A stretch of DNA of 12,139 nt, taken from NCBI GenBank assembly GCA_900553895.1, contig USFB01000050.1:1-12139 (forward strand), read 5' to 3'. The DNA comes from an uncultured bacterium (GTDB lineage Bacteria > Cyanobacteriota > Vampirovibrionia > Gastranaerophilales > Gastranaerophilaceae). Position 1 is the first letter of the stretch; every line of letters begins with the position of its first letter. Under the pieces are notes generated by a model. That model was not told where the DNA came from. It did not search any database and saw only the letters and a program-made list of their open reading frames with translations. Positions 6,342 to 11,335 of this stretch are shown piece after piece. Made by a program: the position numbers and the translations under genes.

Positions 6342-7661
6342 ATGAGTTTTAATCCACTAAAAGAAAAAGGTATTCCTATTGAAAAACAAATCAGAAATTG
6401 GCACCAAATTGTCGGGAAACCTTATAATAAAACAGAGGTTGATTGTTATACAAGAACAAGACAAATTTTGATGAACGGTATTGAAGTTGAAGCATGGGGT
6501 TTTAAACACCAATTCAACAGATTTATGCCGAATAATAACGAAAAACAATTGATAGCATTGATTAGCAGAATAGAAGATTCTCAACAAGCTACCGCCAATT
6601 GGATGGGACCTGCTGATCAGTCTGTTTTAGAAACTACTTTAGGCTATGAACAGGTTGCAGTTGATTTAACGGCTTGGATGGCACAAAACGAGCCTGACGA
6701 ATATGTCAGAGAAACTTTTGATTTCGGTTTGTTAGAAGACTTTGATCACTTATATCGTTATAGCCAATTTGCATATATGACTGAAGGAATTAAACCAAAT
6801 TCAATTGTGCAGGACAAAACAGATGTTGTAGTCGGACGCCCGACACAACATCATCATAACAATAATGGTTTAAGAATAAGAAAACCTTACGATAAAAATA
6901 CAGCGCATCCGCAAACTAAAGTAAATATTTTAACACTTTTATCAGGTGAACAACAAACACACAATTATTATGCGGAACACGGCTTTATGTATGGAAATCC
7001 TATTTTAAGAGAAACTTATGCAGAAATTAAAGACGTAGAAGAAGAACATGTAACAATGTATGAATCGTTGATTGACCCGACAGAAACAATGTGGGAAAAA
7101 CTTCTTATACACGAGTTTACAGAGGTTTGTAACTACTATACTTGTATGGAGGATGAACCTGACGAACGTATCAAAAAAACATGGGAGCTTTTCCTTGATT
7201 TAGAATTAGGTCATCTTCAAGTTGCTGCGAATTTGTTTAAAAAATATGAAAAACGCGACCCTGAAGAAGTTATCGGTTCAGAAATTGTTATTCCTTGTAG
7301 ATTTACAAGCCAAAAAGCTTATGTTCAAAAAGTTTTGGAAAGCCAAGTCGATAAACGTTTAGAAGACAAAGGACGATTTACGACTATTGATAAACTTCCG
7401 AAAGATTGGTTAAGTTATGATGTACAGCGTAAGCAAAACGAACTAAATTCGCCATCAGAAAATGCCGTAAAATTGGCGTTTACTTATCATAAACGTGATA
7501 TAACCGCAGGTAATAAAGAGCTTCGAGACAAAGAACCTGAAATTTTAAAAAAAGGTTTGCAAAAAGACCTGGTTGCAGAAAATACGGTTATGCCTGACGA
7601 GTTAGAAAAAATGATAAAAGAGCATAAAGAAACAAAAGAAAAAAGACATAAATTGATATAA
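6342..7661 (+). CDS. Tandem ferritin-like (diiron-type) protein, uncharacterised
   Basis: A 439-residue soluble protein; the exact family is not recognised. The start is ATG 6342, with GAAAGGA (6329-6335) as SD; an in-frame TTG at 6324 lies upstream of that SD. The second half shows a full diiron four-helix pattern: E203 (SGEQQTHNYY), E233xxH236 (VEEEHVTMYE), E258/E261 (HEFTEVCNYY) and E288xxH291 (LELGHLQ). This E / ExxH / E / ExxH order is that of ferritin-like, rubrerythrin-type carboxylate-bridged sites. The first half has a partial copy (E78, E103, D133xxH136 in EDFDH), suggesting an internal duplication. A HHH cluster (170-172) and a charged C-terminal tail complete it. No rubredoxin CxxC pair is present. 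Roles in oxidative stress, iron handling or oxygenation chemistry are possible. It is monocistronic, ending in a strong terminator. Confidence 0.8.
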   Translation: MSFNPLKEKGIPIEKQIRNWHQIVGKPYNKTEVDCYTRTRQILMNGIEVEAWGFKHQFNRFMPNNNEKQLIALISRIEDSQQATANWMGPADQSVLETTLGYEQVAVDLTAWMAQNEPDEYVRETFDFGLLEDFDHLYRYSQFAYMTEGIKPNSIVQDKTDVVVGRPTQHHHNNNGLRIRKPYDKNTAHPQTKVNILTLLSGEQQTHNYYAEHGFMYGNPILRETYAEIKDVEEEHVTMYESLIDPTETMWEKLLIHEFTEVCNYYTCMEDEPDERIKKTWELFLDLELGHLQVAANLFKKYEKRDPEEVIGSEIVIPCRFTSQKAYVQKVLESQVDKRLEDKGRFTTIDKLPKDWLSYDVQRKQNELNSPSENAVKLAFTYHKRDITAGNKELRDKEPEILKKGLQKDLVAENTVMPDELEKMIKEHKETKEKRHKLI

Positions 7662-7663
7662 AT

Positions 7664-7700
7664 AAAAACGGGCTTTAGAATATTCTAAAGCCCGTTTTTT
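7664..7700. terminator. Bidirectional intrinsic terminator
   Basis: A perfect 36-bp palindrome (7664-7699): AAAAACGGGCTTTAGAAT and its reverse complement, centred at 7681/7682. It gives a GC-rich hairpin with T-tracts on both strands. It begins 3 bp after the ferritin-like gene's stop and also serves the convergent grcA-like gene ending at 7737. Confidence 0.95.
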
Positions 7701-7736
7701 GGGATGAAAATTAACTCCTCATCGAGACGACATGTT

Positions 7737-7979
7737 TTATTTTGCAAGTGATGAATGGAATGTTCTGGAGATTACATCATCTTGCTGTTCTTTTGTAAGT
7801 TTAATGAAATTTACGGCATAGCCTGAAACTCGAACTGTTAATTGCGGATAATTTTCAGGGTGTTTTTGTGCATCAAGTAAAGTTTCTCTGTTAAAAACGT
7901 TTACATTCAAATGGTGTCCGCCTTTTTCCACATAACCGTCTAATAAATTGATTAAATTTTCTTCTTGTTGTGTTGCCAT
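7737..7979 (-). CDS. grcA: Autonomous glycyl radical cofactor, GrcA/YfiD-like
   Basis: An 80-residue protein equal to the C-terminal glycyl-radical domain of pyruvate formate-lyase. In enterobacteria GrcA replaces the oxygen-damaged radical domain of PFL and is activated by the PFL-activating enzyme. GGHHLNVNVFNRETLLDA (20-37), YPQLTVRVSGYAVNF (44-58, radical glycine G53) and ISRTFHSSL (70-78) are near-identical to PFL C-termini. ATG 7979 is chosen because AGGAG (minus, 7986-7990) sits 6 nt upstream; an extension to 8060 would cross the promoter and reads unlike the family. At 80 residues it is shorter than E. coli GrcA (127), lacking the extra N-terminus. No pfl or activase gene is in the window. 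It may be a spare part for PFL or half of a split enzyme. Confidence 0.92.
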   Translation of the reverse strand: MATQQEENLINLLDGYVEKGGHHLNVNVFNRETLLDAQKHPENYPQLTVRVSGYAVNFIKLTKEQQDDVISRTFHSSLAK

Positions 7980-8016
7980 TTTTATCTCCTTTTTGTTATT
8001 TCGTTTTAACATTTTT

Positions 8017-8022
8017 ATTATA
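8017..8022 (-). promoter_or_regulatory. -10 element for the grcA-like gene
   Basis: A perfect TATAAT on the minus strand, 37 nt before the start codon. The -35 position (CAGAAA, 8040-8045) is poor and lies between two dyads, which suggests that an activator or redox regulator controls the promoter. Confidence 0.6.
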
Positions 8023-8026
8023 AACC

Positions 8027-8059
8027 ATGTTTTACAACATTTCTGTTGTTTATACAACA
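8027..8059. promoter_or_regulatory. Two adjacent dyads upstream of the grcA-like gene
   Basis: ATGTT-TTAC-AACAT (8027-8040) and TGTTGT-TTAT-ACAACA (8044-8059) are two inverted repeats with a shared TGTT/AACA theme and 4-bp centres. They occupy the -10/-35 spacer and the region across and upstream of the -35 of the grcA promoter. They also lie in the divergent gap with glnA. They match neither the FNR (TTGAT-N4-ATCAA) nor the Rex (TTGT-N8-ACAA) consensus exactly. Control by anaerobiosis or redox is an inference from the gene. Confidence 0.5.
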
Positions 8060-8111
8060 AAATAAAAATAAATACTCTACAATCTTTTATAAATTCTTAA
8101 TATCAAAACTA

Positions 8112-8140
8112 TTGACCAATTAGAAAAAATAATATAAAGT
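8112..8140 (+). promoter_or_regulatory. Candidate glnA promoter
   Basis: TTGACC (8112-8117) is a 5/6 -35. TAAAGT (8135-8140) lies at 17 bp, or TATAAA (8133-8138) at 15 bp. The leader would be about 50 nt, ending in the GGAGG SD (8185-8189). I see no NtcA box (GTA-N8-TAC) and no clear GlnR/TnrA site. Confidence 0.45.
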
Positions 8141-8196
8141 TATAACATAAATTTGAGTGTAGAGGATACAATTATTAAGAAGAATGGAGGATTCGT

Positions 8197-9558
8197 ATGG
8201 ATTTTCAACACCAACCACTTAGTGGCGCAAGCTACACAGATGCTGACATCAAAAGACTGATTACTGAATACAATGTTCAGTTCATTAAATTACAATTCGT
8301 AGACATTAACGGTCAAGTTAAAAATATGGCTATTCCATCCGAACATATAGACAGAATTCTTAATAACGAAATTATGTTAGATGGTTCTTCTATTAAGGGA
8401 TTTAGAAACATTGAAACTTCTGATATGTTTTTCTTTCCTGACAAAAACACTTTCCAAATTTTGCCTTGGCAAGAACACGATGGCAAAAATTCTGCAAGAT
8501 TAATTTGTGATATTCACAACGCTGACGGCACACCGTTTGAAGGTTGCCCAAGATGCAACTTAAAAAGACTTATGGCAGAAGCTAAAAAACTTGGTTTCTC
8601 TATGAATGTCGGACCTGAAGCTGAATTTTTCTTATTCGAAAAAGATGACGAAGGTAAAATTACAACAAAAACTCACGATAGAGCAGGTTACTACGATGTA
8701 GGACCTGATGATTTGGGTGAAGCAGTTCGTTCTGATATCGTAAGCACATTGCAAGAAATGGATTTTGATATCGAAGCTTCTCACCACGAAGTAGCAGACG
8801 GTCAACACGAAGTAGATTTTAAATATTCAGATATTTTAACAACTGCTGACAACGTTGCAACATTCAGAGTAGCAGTAAAGGCGATTGCAGCTCAGTATGG
8901 TTTGCACGCAACATTTATGCCAAAACCTGTGTTTGGTATTAACGGTTCAGGTATGCACTGTAATATTTCATTATTCAAAGACGGCAAAAATGCTTTCTTC
9001 GATGAAAAAGCTGAATATCAATTGTCTGATACTGCAAGATATGCTATTGGCGGACTTTTAAAGCATATTAAGAGTATTACGGCAATTCTTAACCCAACAG
9101 TAAACAGCTATAAACGTTTAGTGCCTGGCTATGAAGCACCTGTTTATATGGCTTGGTCTTTAGCTAACAGAAGCGCATTACTAAGAGTTCCTGCAAAACG
9201 CGGTATGTCAACGCGTGTAGAACTTCGCTCACCTGACCCAAGCTGTAACCCATATCTAGCTTTTGCTACAATTTTGGCAGCTTGCCTGGATGGCGTAAGA
9301 AATAAAATTGAACCGCCAAAACCTGTAGAAGCTAATATTTATAAACTTTCTGACAGAGAAAGAAAGAAAATGAGAATAGAATCTTTGCCTGGAAGTTTAC
9401 AAGAAGCATTAATATGCATGGATAAATCAATTATTGCAAAGACAGCTCTTGGAGAACATATTGTGGATGAATTTAAAACAGCAAAAGAAATTGAATGGGA
9501 TTCTTTCAGAACTTATGTTTCTCAATGGGAAATTGATAAGTATTTAGCAAGATATTAA
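8197..9558 (+). CDS. glnA: Glutamine synthetase, type I
   Basis: The ATP-dependent ligation of ammonia to glutamate; cytoplasmic dodecamer. The 453-residue length fits class I-alpha (about 445) better than I-beta (about 470). Signature motifs are DGSSIKGF (62-69), GPEAEFFLF (139-147, metal-binding E141 and E143), EVADGQHEVDF (198-208), NGSGMHCN (249-256, H254), NPTVNSYKRLVPGYEAP (299-315, the Glu flap) and RVELRSPDPSCNPYLAF (340-356). Where I-beta enzymes carry the adenylylated Tyr loop, this one reads NIYKLSDRER, as in non-adenylylated I-alpha enzymes. Feedback-sensitive Bacillus enzymes have an Arg in the GFVRIEESD segment; here it reads GFRNIETSD, so feedback control may differ. GGAGG SD, 7 nt before the ATG. 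It is a single gene with its own terminator. Confidence 0.97.
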   Translation: MDFQHQPLSGASYTDADIKRLITEYNVQFIKLQFVDINGQVKNMAIPSEHIDRILNNEIMLDGSSIKGFRNIETSDMFFFPDKNTFQILPWQEHDGKNSARLICDIHNADGTPFEGCPRCNLKRLMAEAKKLGFSMNVGPEAEFFLFEKDDEGKITTKTHDRAGYYDVGPDDLGEAVRSDIVSTLQEMDFDIEASHHEVADGQHEVDFKYSDILTTADNVATFRVAVKAIAAQYGLHATFMPKPVFGINGSGMHCNISLFKDGKNAFFDEKAEYQLSDTARYAIGGLLKHIKSITAILNPTVNSYKRLVPGYEAPVYMAWSLANRSALLRVPAKRGMSTRVELRSPDPSCNPYLAFATILAACLDGVRNKIEPPKPVEANIYKLSDRERKKMRIESLPGSLQEALICMDKSIIAKTALGEHIVDEFKTAKEIEWDSFRTYVSQWEIDKYLARY

Positions 9559-9573
9559 TTGATATTAAACAAT

Positions 9574-9601
9574 AAAAAGACGCTTTAATGAGCGTCTTTT
9601 T
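9574..9601. terminator. Bidirectional intrinsic terminator after glnA
   Basis: AAAAAGACGCT (9574-9584), loop TTAATG, AGCGTCTTTTT (9591-9601): an 11-bp stem with A- and T-tracts on both sides. It serves glnA (stop 9558) and the convergent Trp-repeat gene (stop 9608). Confidence 0.93.
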
Positions 9602-9607
9602 ATTTGT

Positions 9608-10030
9608 TTATTTATTTTTACCTGTAATCCAATTCCAAGCGTTTTTAATACCTTTTCCCACCCAATTAACTGCAGATTTAATACCATTAAATACAGCTTT
9701 TCCTGCAGGAACTAAGGCCTTATTCCAAACCCAACTACAGGCAGAACCGATTGCCTTACCCGCCGGTGCTATCGCTTTATTCCATACCCAACTGCAGGCG
9801 TTGCCGATACCTTTAAATACGTCGGGCAATGCAGGAACCAAAGCCATGCCTGCTGCGTAACCCAAACCGATTCCTGCACCCATTTCAAACATATTTCCGC
9901 CACCGCTAAAACCGTATCCAAAACATCCTGGCGAAAAGCTTGTTGACATCATTCCAAAAGACGGAAAACCACAGCAAGCAGAATTCAAATTTGTATTATG
10001 CATTATTATAGTTGTGTTTCCAAAGCACAT
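9608..10030 (-). CDS. Gly-rich protein with Trp-containing 19-residue repeats, unknown function
   Basis: A 140-residue protein I cannot assign. ATG 10030 has AGAGGAT about 7 nt upstream; M10 is an alternative start. Residues 1-45 are rich in Gly, Ser, Phe and Cys (CCGFPSFGMM, GYGFSGGGN). Residues 50-66 (MGAGIGLGYAAGMALVP) form a glycine-zipper-like hydrophobic segment. Then comes a 19-residue tandem repeat: CSWVWNKAIAPAGKAIGSA (79-97) and CSWVWNKALVPAGKAVFNG (98-116), followed by a degenerate third unit with W123, W132 and W134. The repeat is visible in DNA at a 57-bp period (TTATTCC at 9720 and 9777). The tail is cationic (GKNK). There is no classical signal peptide. The amphipathic Trp/Lys repeats suggest membrane contact; bacteriocin-like or envelope-structural roles are both speculative. 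No immunity or export gene is adjacent. Confidence 0.7.
   Translation of the reverse strand: MCFGNTTIIMHNTNLNSACCGFPSFGMMSTSFSPGCFGYGFSGGGNMFEMGAGIGLGYAAGMALVPALPDVFKGIGNACSWVWNKAIAPAGKAIGSACSWVWNKALVPAGKAVFNGIKSAVNWVGKGIKNAWNWITGKNK
9717..9830. repeat. Tandem 57-bp coding repeat, two copies
   Basis: Two diverged copies with a 57-bp period encode the CSWVWNKA..PAGKA units. The segment TATTCCA(A/T)ACCCAACT(A/G)CAGGC is almost identical in both. Synonymous and substitution differences show the copies are not recent. Confidence 0.75.
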
Positions 10031-10136
10031 ATTTTATCCTCTTTGTATATATAAAGTATAGAAGCTTTAAAAAATTGCCTTTTTTTAAAAACTTCCGTAA
10101 TAAAACGTTACAAAGCAATATAGATTTGAATATGCA
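10031..10136. other. AT-rich intergenic DNA before the small transcription unit
   Basis: Holds the SD of the minus-strand repeat gene (AGAGGAT) and a minus-strand -10 candidate TATACT (10055-10060) without a good -35. A T7 run lies near 10080-10086. No ORF with an SD and no hairpin was found here. Confidence 0.4.
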
Positions 10137-10165
10137 TTGATTATTTTAACATTCTCTGATAAAAT
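10137..10165 (+). promoter_or_regulatory. Promoter of the small structured transcript
   Basis: TTGATT (10137-10142, 4/6) and TAAAAT (10160-10165, 5/6) are separated by exactly 17 bp. Predicted transcription start is about 10172, 9 nt before the 5' strand of the end-closing stem. It is the best sense promoter in this gap. Confidence 0.65.
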
Positions 10166-10237
10166 CAAGAAAGAACTTTGAAAATACAGGCTAAAGATTT
10201 TAACAAGCATTTTGACTATCTTGGAAAGGAGGTTAGA

Positions 10238-10309
10238 ATGATAGTTGAAATCAACGAACGAGAATTAGCATTATTCATAATACTAATTCTCATACTCAAA
10301 GCTCTTTAA
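10238..10309 (+). CDS. 23-residue hydrophobic peptide, type I toxin-like or leader peptide
   Basis: ATG 10238 to TAA 10307-10309. A charged N-terminus (MIVEINEREL) is followed by a hydrophobic stretch (ALFIILILILKAL), enough for a short membrane helix. The SD AAAGGAGG (10225-10232) is fully complementary to the 16S rRNA 3' end, 5 nt before the ATG, and is the strongest SD in the window. Its own promoter and terminator flank it. Small hydrophobic peptides with strong terminators and 5'-3' mRNA pairing are typical of type I toxins (Hok, AapA, Ibs, TisB). The run of Ile/Leu codons also recalls branched-chain leader peptides, but the downstream gene is prmA. The two large hairpins overlap the ORF, so selection could be on RNA rather than peptide. 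Confidence 0.5.
   Translation: MIVEINERELALFIILILILKAL
10270..10299 (-). promoter_or_regulatory. Possible antisense promoter within the small ORF
   Basis: Minus strand: TTGAGT (10294-10299), 18-bp spacer, AATAAT (10270-10275, 5/6). Transcription would start near 10263 and run back across the ATG, the SD and the 5' end-pairing strand, where an antisense antitoxin would act. Such matches also arise by chance in AT-rich DNA. Confidence 0.3.
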
Positions 10310-10316
10310 TTAGGGC

Positions 10317-10361
10317 TGCGGGTAAGGGTGTTCACGTCACCCTTGCCTGTATTTTTATTTT
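10317..10361 (+). terminator. Strong intrinsic terminator of the small transcript
   Basis: Stem core GGTAAGGGTG (10321-10330), loop TTCACGT, CACCCTTGCC (10338-10347), one G-U. It extends through TGCG/TGTA to about 14 bp (10317-10351) and is followed directly by TTTTTATTTT (10352-10361). It lies 44 bp before prmA, so it ends the small RNA or attenuates prmA. Confidence 0.88.
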
Positions 10362-10404
10362 AACATGTTTTAAAAATACTTCAATACTACATAAAGGAAA
10401 TGAA

Positions 10405-11316
10405 ATGAATAATTATTACGAATTAAGAATATCAATAAACCCTGAAATCGAAGAAATTGTTTCGGATATTTGTTTTTCAAACTTCGACTGTGAAGGTGTT
10501 GTTTTAGCGGAAGAAACATACAAAGACCTTGTTATGACTGCAACTACCAAAGGTACTTTACGCGTATTCTTAACAGATTTAAATTGTAATCCTGTAGAAT
10601 TATTGAAAACGGAGCGCGAACTTTTAAAAGAACGCGGATTTTCTGACGAAGAACTCGGAAGCTGGGAAATTACCGTTGACGAAAAAGAAAATCAAGATTG
10701 GTCAAAAAAATGGAAAGAAAAATGGACTGTAACACACGTAACCGATAAAATTGCGGTTGTTCCAAGTTGGCTCAGTTATGAACCAAAAGATGGTGAGATT
10801 AGTATTACTCTTGACCCTGGTTGTGCTTTCGGTACGGGAACACACCAAACTACTCAGCTTTGTATGAAAGCTATAGAAAAATATTTGAAAAAAGGTGATA
10901 CTGTTGCAGATATAGGAACCGGCTCTGGTATTTTGTCAATTTGTGCAATGAAATTTGGTGCAGCTTCTGCTTACGGTTGTGATATTGATGATACGGTAAT
11001 TGATGTTTGTAGAGAAAATGCAAAAATTAACGGAATTGATACGGATAGTGAAAATGCTTTAGTAAAATTTGAACTTAATACAGCAGATAAAATTACCGAG
11101 AAATTTGATTTTGTTTGCGCAAACATTTTACACAATGTTTTAGCAGAAATTATGGGTGATTTAAAAAATATCATGAAAGATGATGCTAAAATGTCATTAA
11201 GCGGGATTTTGGATGAAAAGAAACCTGTTGTTTTAGAAGCGATTGAACGAGAAGGTTTAAAGATTATTGATACAATTTCGCAAGACCAATGGATAAGTTT
11301 TGTGGTAACAAAATAG
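10405..11316 (+). CDS. prmA: Ribosomal protein L11 methyltransferase
   Basis: An S-adenosylmethionine-dependent methyltransferase that modifies ribosomal protein L11 (N-terminus and lysines). The 303-residue length is typical (about 290-315). An N-terminal substrate domain (1-90) with the W-x4-WK-x3-W region (WSKKWKEKW, 99-107) precedes the catalytic domain. That domain has DPGCAFGTGTHQTT (137-150), the SAM motif VADIGTGSGILSI (167-179), acidic GCDIDDTVI (191-199) and CANILHNVL (238-246), diagnostic of PrmA. AAAGGAA (10394-10400) precedes ATG 10405. An out-of-frame ATG AAA TGA (10400-10408) overlaps the start. No strong promoter is seen between the upstream terminator and the gene, so it may partly depend on read-through. 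It is convergent with uvrB, with only 19 bp between stops and no good terminator. Confidence 0.95.
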   Translation: MNNYYELRISINPEIEEIVSDICFSNFDCEGVVLAEETYKDLVMTATTKGTLRVFLTDLNCNPVELLKTERELLKERGFSDEELGSWEITVDEKENQDWSKKWKEKWTVTHVTDKIAVVPSWLSYEPKDGEISITLDPGCAFGTGTHQTTQLCMKAIEKYLKKGDTVADIGTGSGILSICAMKFGAASAYGCDIDDTVIDVCRENAKINGIDTDSENALVKFELNTADKITEKFDFVCANILHNVLAEIMGDLKNIMKDDAKMSLSGILDEKKPVVLEAIEREGLKIIDTISQDQWISFVVTK

Positions 11317-11335
11317 TACTTGAAATTGTGCAAGT

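Larger units (their letters stand above)
10172..10360 (+). ncRNA. Structured ~190-nt transcript with end-to-end pairing; family unknown
   Basis: The predicted RNA runs from the 10137-10165 promoter to the terminator. The closing stem is AAAATACAGGC (10181-10191) with GCCTGTATTTT (10345-10355), 11 bp perfect. Inside lie adjacent hairpins. TTTTGACTATC (10210-10220) pairs with GATAGTTGAAA (10240-10250, two wobbles), leaving AAAGGAGG in a 19-nt loop. GAGAATTAG (10260-10268) pairs with CTAATTCTC (10283-10291), extended by ATTAT/ATAAT. AGCTCT (10300-10305) pairs with AGGGCT (10312-10317). Last is the terminator stem, which shares GCC with the closing stem and so may compete with it. Candidate natures are a toxin mRNA held inactive by 5'-3' pairing, an attenuating leader for prmA, or a stand-alone sRNA. 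It does not match 6S, SRP, tmRNA or RNase P RNA as I know them. Confidence 0.5.

Noticed and set aside
7980..8060. N-terminal extension of the grcA-like protein to 8060
   Set aside because: It would translate through the TATAAT and SD, and its residues do not resemble the GrcA or PFL family.
8061..8196. NtcA or GlnR operator before glnA
   Set aside because: No GTA-N8-TAC and no TGTNA-N7-TNACA match was found in the leader.
10238..10309. Classical branched-chain amino-acid attenuator leader
   Set aside because: The Ile/Leu run is suggestive, but the downstream gene is prmA, not an ilv/leu gene. Kept only as an alternative reading.
10172..10360. 6S RNA, SRP RNA, tmRNA or tRNA
   Set aside because: The length fits 6S, but the fold is a row of hairpins, not one long bulged hairpin; no SRP tetraloop region, tRNA cloverleaf or tmRNA ends are visible.
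10971..11333. Minus-strand frame of 120 codons opposite prmA
   Set aside because: Fully antisense to the conserved catalytic domain of prmA, with no SD and no family resemblance.
11317..11335. Terminator between prmA and uvrB
   Set aside because: Only ACTTG/CAAGT (5 bp, AT-rich) can pair across 11318-11335, with no adequate T-tract; not called.
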